Assembly (NCBI GenBank): GCA_963704515.1
Contig: OY969913.1
Span: 372,001-436,000 of the forward strand
Reading direction: 5' to 3'
DNA: 64,000 nucleotides
From: VRUE01 sp963704515
GTDB lineage: Bacteria > Actinomycetota > Thermoleophilia > Solirubrobacterales > 70-9
Shown: positions 15,870 through 24,523 of the stretch, piece after piece
Layout of the letters: each line of letters starts with the position of its first letter
How positions within the stretch are numbered: position 1 is the first letter of the stretch
Translations under genes and position numbers: made by a program
The notes under the pieces: model-generated
Seen by the model: the letters and a program-made list of their open reading frames with translations, nothing else
Told to the model about the DNA's origin: nothing
The model's database searches: none

Positions 15870-17130
15870 ACGGTGCGACTAGCTGCTCCAGTTCAAAGAC
15901 CTGACCGGTGGCGTCCAACTCCCTGATCCGGTCGTAATCGGCTTTCAGTTGCGCCCTATTTGGATCCACTAGATAGATGATGCCCGGGCAGGAGAAAAGG
16001 TCGATTGTCTTTTTCAGCTGGTCGCCGGGGCCGAGCATCGAGATCGTGCCGGCGAAAGAGGGGAGGGACTCGATCTCGCGCAGGCCGGCGTCGGCGACGA
16101 TCCGGCCCTCGTGCTGGGAGATCAGCATCACGCAGTAGGCGCCGGCCATCAGCTCGTAGGGCCGGGCGGCGCGGCGAGCCACCGAGCGCGGTTCGAGGTA
16201 GGCCTCGGCGGTCAGCGTCTGGTGGCTGGGCGTGCAGCGGTCGACGATCTCGTCGGGGACCGAGCCGTGCATGCGGGCACCGGACTCGACCAGGACCGGG
16301 CCGCTCGCGGTCAGCATCACCTCGGTGTGGGCCGGGCCGAAGCGGATGCCGAGCGCCTCGAGCACGCCTTCCACGTAGGGCACGACCTGGTCCTGCTGCT
16401 CTCCGTGGCGCGGCAGCAGCTCCTCGTAGTCGTAGATGAAGTTGGCCCCGCGGCGCAGCTTGTTGTCGCGCCAGACCTCGGAGACGTGGTGGACGCCGTC
16501 CCAGCTGACCGAGTTGACGAAGAGCTGGGTGCCCTCGAGCAGCTCCTGGACGAGCAGTTCATCGTTGGCGCCGTGCAGCGCGTTGGGACGGCCGAGATTG
16601 GCGGCGAAGGCGGACTCGATCGCGGCGCCGTCGCGACAGATGCTGACCCCGTCGGTGCCAGCGCTGTCGAGCGGTTTGACCACGACCGGGGCGCCGCCCC
16701 GCGCCGCGGCCCAGGCAACCCCCTCGCCCGCATCGCCCGTCTTCAGCGCTTCGGCGGTGCGCAGGCCGGCGGCGCGCAACGCCTCGCTCATCGCGTTCTT
16801 GTCGCGCCGCGCGGCGCTCAGGGCGCTGCCGTTGGAGGGCAGCCCGAGCCGCTCGCCGAGCGCGTCGGCCAGCGGCACCCCCGGCTCGGCGCCAACCACG
16901 ACGAAGGCCGGCTCGTGGGCGGCGACGCGCGCGGCGGTCGCCTCCAGATCCCCTTCGTGGACGACGTTCTCGACGAAGTCCCCCGCCCTGAAGCCGCGCA
17001 GATAGAAGTCCGGCAGGCGCGGACTGCTCTGCACGTGGACCACCGGCAGGCCGGTGGCGGCGAAGCGCGGCGCCAGCCGCGACCCGGTCGAGTAGGCGTC
17101 GACGACGACCGCCGCGCCCCCGACCGTCAT
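15868..17130 (-). CDS. ATP-grasp ligase
   Basis: A 420-residue ATP-grasp carboxylate-amine/thiol ligase. The N-terminal pre-ATP-grasp domain reads AAVVVDAYSTGSRLAPRF; the ATP-binding loop is APVVVKPLDSAGTDGVSICRD; Mg-binding residues are in FGPAHTEVMLTASGPVLVESGARMHG. The pattern resembles the BacD/L-amino-acid ligase and biotin-carboxylase-like subgroups that form amide bonds. It overlaps the upstream methyltransferase gene by 4 nt (ATGA), so the two probably act in one small-molecule pathway; the product is unknown. Confidence 0.85.
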   Translation of the reverse strand: MTVGGAAVVVDAYSTGSRLAPRFAATGLPVVHVQSSPRLPDFYLRGFRAGDFVENVVHEGDLEATAARVAAHEPAFVVVGAEPGVPLADALGERLGLPSNGSALSAARRDKNAMSEALRAAGLRTAEALKTGDAGEGVAWAAARGGAPVVVKPLDSAGTDGVSICRDGAAIESAFAANLGRPNALHGANDELLVQELLEGTQLFVNSVSWDGVHHVSEVWRDNKLRRGANFIYDYEELLPRHGEQQDQVVPYVEGVLEALGIRFGPAHTEVMLTASGPVLVESGARMHGSVPDEIVDRCTPSHQTLTAEAYLEPRSVARRAARPYELMAGAYCVMLISQHEGRIVADAGLREIESLPSFAGTISMLGPGDQLKKTIDLFSCPGIIYLVDPNRAQLKADYDRIRELDATGQVFELEQLVAP

Positions 17131-17861
17131 GCCGTGGCGACGAGGACCAGCCGGTCCTCGGGGCGCTTTGGGCCGGCGGCGAAGTTGCCGTAGCGCTCAA
17201 TCTCGCCGAAGCCCGCTTCAGCCGCCATCCGTTCGAGGTCGTCGGCCTCGTACATGCGGATCCGCGAGTCGACCACGTCGTCGCCGTAGACGTAGTGGAC
17301 GTGGAGCATCCCGGTCGAGAAGTCGACGTCGAGCGTTTCCCGGACGCCGTTGGTCTCGCGCTCGACCACGCCCTCGTCGGTTTTCAGCCGGTGGCGCGAG
17401 CGCTCCAGGTCGGAGAGCTCCATCGCCATCCGCCCACCCGGCCGCAGCGCGTCGTGGTAGGCGCGCATCATCCTTTCGTCCTCGGCCACGGTCTCGCCGA
17501 AGCCGAAGCTGGAGGAGAGGCTGACCAGCCCGTCGAAGCCGCGCAGCTCGGGTGGCAGCGGCTCAAGCAGGTCGGCGACGTAGTAGGTCGGCCCCGGGTA
17601 CTCGCGCTTCGCTTCGGCGATCGCGATCTCGGAGATGTCGACGCCGACCGCGTCGATCCCGTTGTCGGCGAGGGCGGCGACGAAGCGGCCCAGGCCGCAG
17701 CCCGCGTCGAGCACCCGGCCGCCCGGCTCGAGGCCGAGCAGCTCGATCGCCAGCGGCGCCTCCTCCTCGTTGCCCTCGTAACGCCCGAGCTGGTCGGCGA
17801 CCCGCATGTAGGCGGGGCCGTAGGTGTCTACCTCATTGAGGATCGGGGGTTGATCGCTCAC
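17127..17861 (-). CDS. Class I SAM-dependent methyltransferase
   Basis: 244 residues with motif I GRVLDAGCGLGRFVAAL, acidic AVGVDISEIAIAEAKREY, motif II YYVADLLEPLPPELRGFDGLVSL and post-II ALRPGGRMAMELSDLER. No membrane segment. The start is ATG 17861. It is upstream of, and translationally coupled to, the ATP-grasp ligase (overlap 17127-17130), suggesting they modify one metabolite, but the substrate cannot be told. Confidence 0.85.
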   Translation of the reverse strand: MSDQPPILNEVDTYGPAYMRVADQLGRYEGNEEEAPLAIELLGLEPGGRVLDAGCGLGRFVAALADNGIDAVGVDISEIAIAEAKREYPGPTYYVADLLEPLPPELRGFDGLVSLSSSFGFGETVAEDERMMRAYHDALRPGGRMAMELSDLERSRHRLKTDEGVVERETNGVRETLDVDFSTGMLHVHYVYGDDVVDSRIRMYEADDLERMAAEAGFGEIERYGNFAAGPKRPEDRLVLVATA

Positions 17862-17904
17862 GGTTTCCCAAGCGTACCGCGAGCGATCGACCCCCGTACC
17901 GGTC

Positions 17905-18306
17905 TCAGCCGCCGTTGATCGTGATCGTCTTCGAGGTGGCGGCCAGGCACCTGTAGATCGGGCCCGCCGTCGCCTGGGTCTGCGGCTTGACTTCGGCGTA
18001 GATCTTGAAGGGAAGCTGGCCCTTGAAGTGCAGGTCTTCCGGATCGATTTTCCAGCGGCCCTGGTCGTCCGAGGTGTCCCTGCCGAGCACGCCGTGACCC
18101 TTCTGCTTGAGCACCACCTTGCGTTCGCCGATGCAGTTCGAGTTCCTCGACTTGACCTTGCCGAAGTAGCCGTAGGCGCTGATCTGCAGCGTCGTCGGCA
18201 CCTTGACCGTCTGGCCGGGCTGGGCCGCGCCGGCCGGGATCGCGACGGCGGCCGCCACGGTCGCCCCGAGCGCGAGCGCCGCGAGTGCCTTCCTGGTCCT
18301 GCTCAT
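17905..18306 (-). CDS. Small secreted protein, unknown
   Basis: 133 residues from ATG 18306, preceded by a strong AGGAGG site. The signal peptide is MSRTRKALAALALGATVAAA with an AGA-type cleavage site before AQPGQTVKV. The mature domain is beta-rich (TLQISAYGYFGKVK, DDQGRWKIDPEDLHFKG, KTITINGG) with two Cys that may form a disulfide. It looks like a small Ig-like or surface domain typical of secreted actinobacterial proteins of unknown role. It diverges from ccmA. Confidence 0.75.
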   Translation of the reverse strand: MSRTRKALAALALGATVAAAVAIPAGAAQPGQTVKVPTTLQISAYGYFGKVKSRNSNCIGERKVVLKQKGHGVLGRDTSDDQGRWKIDPEDLHFKGQLPFKIYAEVKPQTQATAGPIYRCLAATSKTITINGG

Positions 18307-18360
18307 TCGTTCCTCCTCTTGAGATGTGCCGCGGCAGCCTAGACGGTCAGAATCCCCACC

Positions 18361-19029
18361 GTGGCGCCCAACCAGGCCACAGACGAGCCGGCGCTGCGAC
18401 TCGCCGGGCTGCGCCGCGACTACGGCGAACGGACGGCGCTCGACGGCGTCGGCCTCGAGCTGGCGCGGGGCGAGACCCTGCTCGTGCTCGGGCCGAACGG
18501 GGCCGGCAAGACGACCCTGCTGCGCATCCTCGCCACCCTGCTGCGCCCGAGCGGTGGCGAGGTGCGGGCGCTGGGCTGCGCGCTGCCCGACGAAGCCTGG
18601 AAGCTGCGCGGGCGGATCGGCTTGCTCGGCCATGAGCCGCTGCTCTACCGCGAGCTCAGCGGTCGCGAGAACCTGCGCTTCCACGCCCGCCTGCACGGGC
18701 TGCGCGGGGCGGCGGCCGAGGAGCGGATCGAGGCGCTGCTGAGGGCGACCGGCATGGAGCGGCGCGGCGCCGAGCGGGTCGCCGACCTCTCGGCCGGGAT
18801 GCGCCAGCGCCTGGCGATCTGCCGCTGCGTCCTGCACGAGCCCGAGCTGCTGCTGCTCGACGAGCCCGACTCCAACCTCGACGCCGAAGGTCGGGAGCTG
18901 GCCCGTGACCTGATCGGGCCGGCGCCCGAGCGAACCCGCGTCGTCGTCAGCCACGACCCCGAGCGCTTCGAAGCCGGAGCCGACCGGGTGCTGCGCCTCG
19001 AGGCCGGCGGGCGGGCGGTGCCGGCATGA
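18361..19029 (+). CDS. ccmA: Heme exporter ATP-binding protein CcmA
   Basis: ABC ATPase of the CcmABCD complex that releases holo-CcmE or moves heme for cytochrome c maturation (System I). 222 residues: Walker A GPNGAGKTT, signature DLSAGMRQRLAICR, Walker B ELLLLDEPDSNLD, H-loop VVVSHDPERF. The start is GTG 18361. It overlaps ccmB by 4 nt. Assignment as CcmA rather than a generic ABC ATPase rests on the adjacent ccmB and ccmC. Confidence 0.9.
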   Translation: MAPNQATDEPALRLAGLRRDYGERTALDGVGLELARGETLLVLGPNGAGKTTLLRILATLLRPSGGEVRALGCALPDEAWKLRGRIGLLGHEPLLYRELSGRENLRFHARLHGLRGAAAEERIEALLRATGMERRGAERVADLSAGMRQRLAICRCVLHEPELLLLDEPDSNLDAEGRELARDLIGPAPERTRVVVSHDPERFEAGADRVLRLEAGGRAVPA

Positions 19030-19706
19030 CCCCGTCGCGCGCCGCCTTTGCGGCGATCCTCGCCAAGGACCTGCGGGCCGAGCTGCGCAGCCTGCAGTCG
19101 CTGCCGGCGATGGCGCTCTTCGCGGTCACCACCTTCGTCATCTTCCGCTTCGGCCTCGACCGCACCAGCCTCTCGGGCAGCCTCGCCGCGGGCGTGCTCT
19201 GGGCGACGCTGCTGTTCGCCGCCCTGCTCGGGGTCAACCGGCTCTGGGTCGCCGAGCGCGAGGAGGGCGGCTTCGACGCGATCCGGCTCGCGCCGATCGA
19301 CCGCAGCGCGCTGTTCGCCGCCAAGGCGACGGCGCTGCTCGCCTACCTGCTGGCGCTGGAGCTGGTCGTCGTGCCCGTCTTCGCCCTCTTCTTCCTTGGC
19401 TCGGCGGCGGCGCTCGGCCCGCTCGCCGCGGTCCTGCTGCTCGCCGACCTCGGAATCGCCGCGACCGGCACGCTGGTCTCCTCGATGGCGGTCCACTCGC
19501 GGGCCCGCGACCTGCTCGGCCCGCTCGTCCTGCTGCCGCTCGTCGTGCCGCTGATGATCGCCGCGACGGGTGCCAGCGAGCCGCTGCTGGCGGCGGGCGG
19601 GCCCGGCTACCACCGCTTCGGGACCTGGCTGGCGGTGCTCTCCCTATACGATCTGATCTTCCTCCTGGTCGGCTGGGCCGTCTTCGACTTCCTCTTGGAG
19701 GACTAG
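19026..19706 (+). CDS. ccmB: Heme exporter membrane protein CcmB
   Basis: 226 residues with six hydrophobic segments. CcmB-type signature parts are FAAILAKDLRAELRS at the N-terminus, VAEREEGGFDAIRLAPIDRSALFAAK after the second helix, and GPLVLLPLVVPLMIAATGA. It is the permease partner of CcmA. ATG 19026 overlaps the ccmA stop; ccmC follows after 30 nt. Confidence 0.92.
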   Translation: MTPSRAAFAAILAKDLRAELRSLQSLPAMALFAVTTFVIFRFGLDRTSLSGSLAAGVLWATLLFAALLGVNRLWVAEREEGGFDAIRLAPIDRSALFAAKATALLAYLLALELVVVPVFALFFLGSAAALGPLAAVLLLADLGIAATGTLVSSMAVHSRARDLLGPLVLLPLVVPLMIAATGASEPLLAAGGPGYHRFGTWLAVLSLYDLIFLLVGWAVFDFLLED

Positions 19707-19736
19707 CGCGCAGGCCGCCTCTCACCGCGAGAACGC

Positions 19737-20462
19737 ATGTACGGCAAAGGACTGAGAACCCTCTCCATCGCGACCGTCGTCGCGATCCTCGCCGCCTTCT
19801 CGCTGGTCTTCTTCTACGCGCCGCTCGACGCCGACCAGGGCTTCATCCAGAAGATCTTCTACCTGCACGTGCCCCTGGCGATGACCGCTCTGGTCGGTTT
19901 CGTGATCGGCGGCGTGTTCGCCGTGCTGCACCTGCGCAGCGGCGACCGCCGTTGGGACGCCTACTCCTACGTCTCGATCCACATGTCGGTGATCTTCGGG
20001 GTCGCGGTGCTGATCACCGGCTCGATCTGGGCGAAGGCGTCGTGGGGGCACTGGTGGGTGTGGGACGAGCCGACCCTGGTCAGCTTCCTGATCGTCTTCC
20101 TGATGTACGCGACCTACTACCCGTTCCGCTACGCGATCGAGGACCCCGAGCGTCAGGCTCGCTACTCATCGGTGTTTGCGATCACCGCGGGGGCCTTCGT
20201 GCCGCTCAACTTCATCGCCGTGCGGATGGCGCAGAGCCTCGTCCACCCGCGCGTCTTCGCCACCGCCAACGGCGGCCTGCCGGGCTCGATGATGTTCACC
20301 TTCCTGGTCTGCCTGGCTGCGGTGGCGCTGCTCTGGGTGACCCTGGTCAAGCTGGAGCTGACCGCGAAGAGCGCCTCGGGACAGCTGAAGCGCCTGCGCC
20401 GCGCCCTTGATGCCCCGACGCCGGGTGGCGGCCGTCCGCGGATCGCCCCGGAGGTGAGCTAG
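19737..20462 (+). CDS. ccmC: Heme-handling protein CcmC
   Basis: Integral membrane protein that delivers heme to CcmE. 241 residues with six membrane segments and the tryptophan-rich heme signature WGHWWVWDEPTLVSF; conserved periplasmic His residues lie in IFYLHVPLAM and SLVHPRVF. Its own stop is immediately followed by the ATG of the small ccmD-like gene. No ccmE, ccmF or ccmH lies in this window. Confidence 0.93.
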   Translation: MYGKGLRTLSIATVVAILAAFSLVFFYAPLDADQGFIQKIFYLHVPLAMTALVGFVIGGVFAVLHLRSGDRRWDAYSYVSIHMSVIFGVAVLITGSIWAKASWGHWWVWDEPTLVSFLIVFLMYATYYPFRYAIEDPERQARYSSVFAITAGAFVPLNFIAVRMAQSLVHPRVFATANGGLPGSMMFTFLVCLAAVALLWVTLVKLELTAKSASGQLKRLRRALDAPTPGGGRPRIAPEVS

Positions 20463-20684
20463 ATGGTGAGCCTGCTGCTCGCCGGGGCGCCCGCCCTGCC
20501 GCTCGACGAGGCCGGCAAGTACGTCGCCGGGGCGTACATCGTCTTCCTCGTGCTGATCGTCGTCTACGTGGCGATCATGGCGGCCAAACTGGGCCGCATG
20601 GAGAAGGAGCTGCGCGAGCTGGCGGGCTTCGCCGAGCAGCGCCGCGCCGAGGGTGAGGCGGAGCGCACGAGGGTGAGCGCCTGA
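20463..20684 (+). CDS. CcmD-like small membrane protein
   Basis: 73 residues with one hydrophobic helix (YVAGAYIVFLVLIVVYVAIM) followed by a charged coiled-coil-like tail (KLGRMEKELRELAGFAEQRR). Size, single helix and position directly after ccmC fit CcmD, the small subunit that helps CcmABC release holo-CcmE; sequence alone would not identify it. The start abuts the ccmC stop and the stop overlaps the hemA start (TGATG). Confidence 0.75.
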   Translation: MVSLLLAGAPALPLDEAGKYVAGAYIVFLVLIVVYVAIMAAKLGRMEKELRELAGFAEQRRAEGEAERTRVSA

Positions 20685-22033
20685 TGCCCGAGGTCCTCGC
20701 CCTCGGCGTCTCGCACAAGACCGCGCCGCTGGAGCTGCGAGAGCGGCTCTCGCTGACCGAGGGCCGCGCCGCCGGCGCCCTGCGCGAGCTGACCGAGGTC
20801 GCCGGCATCCACGAGGCGGCGGCGATCTCGACCTGCAACCGCACCGAGCTCTTCCTCGTGGTCTCCGATCCGGTCGAGGCCGAGTCGACCGCGCTCGGCG
20901 TGCTCACCCGCCAGGCCGAGATCCGGCCCACCGAGCTGCTCGGCCACCTCTACTCGCTGCGCGGCGGCGAGGCCGCGCGCCACCTCTTCCGGGTCACCGC
21001 CGGCCTCGACTCGATGATCCTCGGCGAGGCCGAGATCCAGGGCCAGGTGAAGCGCGCCTACGAGCTGGCCCTGGTCGAGGGCGCGACCGGGCCGATCCTC
21101 AACCGCCTCTTCCGCGGCGCCCTCGCCGCCGGCGGCCGCGCCCGCTACGAGACCGGGATCAGCGAGAAGAACGTCTCGATCCCCTCGGTGGCGGTCGAGC
21201 TGGCGCGGCGTACGCTGGGAGACCTCGCCGAGCGGCGGGTGCTGGTAATCGGCGCCGGCGAGACGGCGGAGCTGCTCGCCCGCGCCCTGGTCAGCCGCGG
21301 CGTCGCCACCGTCTTCGTCGCCAACCGCCACTACGACCGGGCGATCGGGCTGGCCCAGCGCTTCGAGGGCAACGCGGTGCGCTTCGAGGAGCTGCCCGAG
21401 CAGCTGGAGGCGGCCGACATCGTCGTCTCGGCGACCAACTCGCCCCACCACATCGTCGAGCGCGACGAGCTTGAGCATGTGATGCGCGGGCGTGCCGGCC
21501 GTCCGCTGCTGCTCGTCGACATCGCCGTGCCGCGCGACGTCGAGCCGGCCTGCCGCGAGATCGCCGGAGTCAGCCTGCACGACATCGACGACGTGCAGCA
21601 GATAGTTGCCCGCAACGCCGGCGGCCGCGAGGCCGAGGCGCGGCGGGCGGAGCTCCTGCTCGACGCCGAGCAGGAGCGATTCGAGCGCTGGCTCTCCTCG
21701 CTCGAGGTCGTGCCGACGATCGTCGCGATGCGCGAGCGGGCCGACGAGATCGTGCGGCGGGTGCTGGCCGAGAACGAGGGCCGGTGGGAGGAGCTGAGCG
21801 AGGCCGATCGCGAGCGGCTGAGCGCGATGGCGAAGGCGATCGCCTCGCGTCTGCTGCACGAGCCGACCCTGCGCATGAAGCGCTCGGCGGGAAGCGACGA
21901 GGCGTATCTCTACGTGAGCGCGCTGCGCGAGCTGTTTGGGCTCGATCTCGGGACTGAGCCGGAGGCGGAGGGTGAGACGACTTCGAACGTGACGGAGTTG
22001 AGGAGGGCCGGTCCCGGTGGGGGTTCCGCTTAA
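20684..22033 (+). CDS. hemA: Glutamyl-tRNA reductase
   Basis: First step of the C5 heme pathway: reduces glutamyl-tRNA to glutamate-1-semialdehyde with NADPH. 449 residues: VSHKTAPLELRERL, catalytic Cys51 in ISTCNRTELF, GLDSMILGEAEIQGQVK, the NADPH domain VLVIGAGETAELLARAL, and the dimerisation helix region. Coupled to the ccmD-like gene by a one-base overlap. The last dozen codons (RRAGPGGGSA) are encoded by sequence resembling the left half of a type A palindromic element (GGGGTTCCGCTTAAC), which also reaches almost to the hemC ATG. Confidence 0.95.
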   Translation: MPEVLALGVSHKTAPLELRERLSLTEGRAAGALRELTEVAGIHEAAAISTCNRTELFLVVSDPVEAESTALGVLTRQAEIRPTELLGHLYSLRGGEAARHLFRVTAGLDSMILGEAEIQGQVKRAYELALVEGATGPILNRLFRGALAAGGRARYETGISEKNVSIPSVAVELARRTLGDLAERRVLVIGAGETAELLARALVSRGVATVFVANRHYDRAIGLAQRFEGNAVRFEELPEQLEAADIVVSATNSPHHIVERDELEHVMRGRAGRPLLLVDIAVPRDVEPACREIAGVSLHDIDDVQQIVARNAGGREAEARRAELLLDAEQERFERWLSSLEVVPTIVAMRERADEIVRRVLAENEGRWEELSEADRERLSAMAKAIASRLLHEPTLRMKRSAGSDEAYLYVSALRELFGLDLGTEPEAEGETTSNVTELRRAGPGGGSA

Positions 22034-22036
22034 CAC
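22006..22036. repeat. Partial (half) type A-like element at the hemA/hemC junction
   Basis: GAGGAGGGCCGG followed by GGGGTTCCGCTTAAC resembles the left arm and core start of the element at 15752 (GAGGAGCCGC...GGGGTTCCGCTTAAC). No matching right arm follows, so it would be a truncated copy. It forms the last hemA codons and ends just before ATG 22039. Confidence 0.45.
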
Positions 22037-22038
22037 CA

Positions 22039-22920
22039 ATGCTTCGAATTGCGACACGTGGCAGCGCGCTGGCTATGGCTCAGGCCGGGCAGGTTGCCGA
22101 GATGCTTGGGGGGGCGGAGCTTGTCGAGGTTTCATCCGATGGTGGGGTTGGGGATAAGGCTCGGTTCGTTAGGGGGGTTGAGCGGGCGCTTCTGGACGGG
22201 GACGCTGAGATTGGGGTGCACTCGGCGAAGGATCTGCCGGGGGAGTTGACGGAGGGGTTGATGCTTGCCGCGGTGCCCGTGCGAGAGGATGCTCGGGATG
22301 CTTGGGTCGGGGTCGGCGCATCGCTTGAGGACGTGCCGGAGGGGGCTCGGGTAGGGACGGCTAGCTTGCGGCGGCGGGCTCAGTTGCTTGCGGCACGACC
22401 CGACCTCGAGGTGAGCGAGCTGCATGGGAACGTGGATACGCGCCTGCGGAAGCTCGAGCAAGGCGAGGCGGACGCCGTTGTGCTGGCGGTGGCCGGGCTG
22501 CGCAGGCTTGGGCGGGCCGATGAGATCGGGTTTGCGATTCCGGCGGAGACGATGACTCCGGCCGCGGGGCAGGGCTCGCTGGTTCTGCAGGTGCGGGAGG
22601 GGGACGAAAGCACGCTGTCCAATGTCGAGTCCGTCGTCGATCCGCAGGCGCTGCGCGAGCTGACGGCGGAGCGCACCGTCGTCGCCCTGCTCGGCGCGAC
22701 CTGCAACAGCCCGCTCGGGGTCCACGCCTCGATCGACCAGGAGGCCGGCCGGATGCGGATCGAGGCCTTCGTCGGCCTGCCCGACGGCAGCGAGTGGCTG
22801 CGCGACGCGCTCGAGGGCGACCACGCCGAGCCGGCCCTGCTCGGTGCCGAGCTGGCCAAGCGCCTGCTCGACAGCGGCGCCCGCGACCTCCTCGACCGCG
22901 CGGAGGCGGCAGCCGCATGA
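22039..22920 (+). CDS. hemC: Porphobilinogen deaminase (hydroxymethylbilane synthase)
   Basis: Polymerises four porphobilinogens to hydroxymethylbilane. 293 residues: IATRGSALAMAQA, HSAKDLP with the catalytic Asp65, GTASLRRRAQLL, ELHGNVDTRLRKL, and Cys222 in LLGATCNSPLGVHA, which carries the dipyrromethane cofactor. The first roughly 190 codons use GGG, GTT, CTT and GAT far more than the rest; after about 22620 usage returns to the G/C-ending norm. The gene therefore looks mosaic. A palindromic element fills the gap to the next gene. Confidence 0.95.
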   Translation: MLRIATRGSALAMAQAGQVAEMLGGAELVEVSSDGGVGDKARFVRGVERALLDGDAEIGVHSAKDLPGELTEGLMLAAVPVREDARDAWVGVGASLEDVPEGARVGTASLRRRAQLLAARPDLEVSELHGNVDTRLRKLEQGEADAVVLAVAGLRRLGRADEIGFAIPAETMTPAAGQGSLVLQVREGDESTLSNVESVVDPQALRELTAERTVVALLGATCNSPLGVHASIDQEAGRMRIEAFVGLPDGSEWLRDALEGDHAEPALLGAELAKRLLDSGARDLLDRAEAAAA

Positions 22921-22923
22921 CCG

Positions 22924-22970
22924 TTCCGGTGCGCCTTATCCCCATATATCGAGGCAAAGGCGCACCGGAA
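22924..22970. repeat. 47-bp palindromic element, type B, abutting the cobA/hemD start
   Basis: 14-nt perfect arms (22924-22937 TTCCGGTGCGCCTT with 22957-22970) enclose a 19-nt loop ATCCCCATATATCGAGGCA. It starts 3 nt after the hemC stop, and its last base is the A of the downstream ATG. The right arm carries AAAGG, the only plausible ribosome binding site, so pairing of the arms would hide it. A twin lies at 24524. Confidence 0.88.
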
Positions 22971-24520
22971 TGAGCGCCCGCGCCGGAGTCGTGTACCTGG
23001 TCGGAGCGGGGCCGGGCGATGCGGGGCTGATGACGGCGCGGGCGCTGGAGCTGATCGCCTCCGCCGACGCGATCTTCCACGACCGCCTGATCCCCCCCGG
23101 CGCCCTCGACGGCGCCGGCCCCGACGCCGAGCTCAACTACGTAGGCAAGTCCCCCGGCGGGGACGTGCCGCCTCTTAGAGGTCCATATAGGTCTCTAAAG
23201 GACGGCACGTCCTCGGGGCAGGGGGAGATTCAGGCGGAGTTGATTGAGGCGGCGCGAGCGGGGAAGAGCGTGGTGCGGCTCAAGGGAGGGGACCCGTTCG
23301 TGTTTGGGCGCGGCGGCGAGGAGGGGGAAGCGCTGCGCGAGGCGGGGATCGAGTTCGAGGTGGTGCCGGGCGTGACGGCGGGGGTCGCGGCGACGGCCTA
23401 CGCTGGGATTCCGGTTACGCACCGCGACGACGCTTCGGCGGTCGCCTTCGTCACCGGCCACGAGGACCCCGACAAGGCGGAGAGCGCGCTCGATTGGGAG
23501 GCGCTGACGCGCTTCCCGGGGACGCTGGTCTTCTATATGGGCGTCAAACGGCTGGCCGCCAACGCGGCGGCGCTGATTGCGGCAGGACGGGACGCGGACG
23601 AGCCGGCCGCCGCAGTCGAACGCGGCACGATGGAGGGACAGCGCACCGTGGTCGCGACGCTCGGCACGCTCGCCGAGGCGGTCGAGCGCGAGGGCGTCAA
23701 GGCGCCCGCGCTGATCGTCGTCGGGCAAGTGGTCGGGCGCCGCGAGGCGCTGGCGTGGCTCGAGCGGCGCCCGCTGCACGGGAAGCGGGTGGTCGTCACC
23801 AGGGCCCGAGCGCAAGCCAGCGGGCTGGCGAAGCGGCTGCGCGAGCTCGGCGCCGAAGCGGTCGAGCTGCCAGCGATCCGGATCGAGCCGCGGATCGAGA
23901 GCGAGGAGGTGAAGCGCGCGGTCGAGCGGATCGGCGAGTACGGGTTGACCTGCGTAACGAGTCCCAACGGTGCGCATCTGCTTTTCGAGGCCCTGGATGC
24001 GGCCAACCTCGACGCGCGTGCACTGGGCGCGAGCGTGGCGGCAATCGGTCCCGGGACGGCGCGAGCACTGAAGGAGCACGGCATCGCGGCGGACATCGTC
24101 CCGGAGCGGTTTGTCGCCGAGGCGCTGGTTGAAGCCCTGGCCGATGTAGATGTCGAAGGCAAGCGCGTCCTCGTTGCCCGCGCCGCCGAGGCCCGCGACG
24201 TGCTCCCCGACGCCATGCGCGAACGCGGCGCCGAGGTCGACGTCGTCGCCCTCTACGAAACGGTGCGCGAAGAGCCGAACGCCGCGGCGGTCGAGGCCGC
24301 TCAGAGAGCCGACTACGTCACCTTCACCTCGTCCTCGACCGTGCACAACCTGACCGAGGCGCTAGGCGACCGCTTTCCGGCGGACGTCCGCGTGGTCTCG
24401 ATCGGCCCGGTGACCAGCGAGGCGGCCCGCGACGCCGGCCTCACCGTCCACGCCGAAGCCGACCGCCACGACATCGACGGCCTCATCGCCACCCTCCTAG
24501 CCGACGCCGCCGGCCAATGA
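22970..24520 (+). CDS. cobA/hemD: Fused uroporphyrinogen-III C-methyltransferase / uroporphyrinogen-III synthase
   Basis: 516 residues. Residues 5-260 are SUMT: VYLVGAGPGDAGLMTARALE, RLKGGDPFVFGRGGEE, VPGVTAGVAATAYAGIPVTHRD, VFYMGVKRL. Residues 271-516 are uroporphyrinogen-III synthase (GKRVVVTRARAQASG, CVTSPNGAHLLFEAL, DYVTFTSSSTVHNL). The pair closes hydroxymethylbilane to urogen III and starts the siroheme/B12 branch. ATG 22970 is inside the end of a palindrome. Residues 64-82 (GDVPPLRGPYRSLKDGTSS) interrupt the usual GK..G....Q.EIN region and are encoded by a palindromic insert at 23159-23214. Confidence 0.95.
   Translation: MSARAGVVYLVGAGPGDAGLMTARALELIASADAIFHDRLIPPGALDGAGPDAELNYVGKSPGGDVPPLRGPYRSLKDGTSSGQGEIQAELIEAARAGKSVVRLKGGDPFVFGRGGEEGEALREAGIEFEVVPGVTAGVAATAYAGIPVTHRDDASAVAFVTGHEDPDKAESALDWEALTRFPGTLVFYMGVKRLAANAAALIAAGRDADEPAAAVERGTMEGQRTVVATLGTLAEAVEREGVKAPALIVVGQVVGRREALAWLERRPLHGKRVVVTRARAQASGLAKRLRELGAEAVELPAIRIEPRIESEEVKRAVERIGEYGLTCVTSPNGAHLLFEALDAANLDARALGASVAAIGPGTARALKEHGIAADIVPERFVAEALVEALADVDVEGKRVLVARAAEARDVLPDAMRERGAEVDVVALYETVREEPNAAAVEAAQRADYVTFTSSSTVHNLTEALGDRFPADVRVVSIGPVTSEAARDAGLTVHAEADRHDIDGLIATLLADAAGQ
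23159..23214. repeat. 56-bp palindromic element inserted in frame in cobA/hemD
   Basis: Left arm 23159-23178, loop AGGTCCATATAGGTCT, right arm 23195-23214; arms pair with a few mismatches (the outer GGACGTGCCG part is intact). Size, geometry and left arm match the element at 1801-1856. It encodes about 19 extra residues in the methyltransferase domain without breaking the frame. 56 is not a multiple of three, so insertion must have involved a small duplication or loss. Confidence 0.85.
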
Positions 24521-24523
24521 CGC

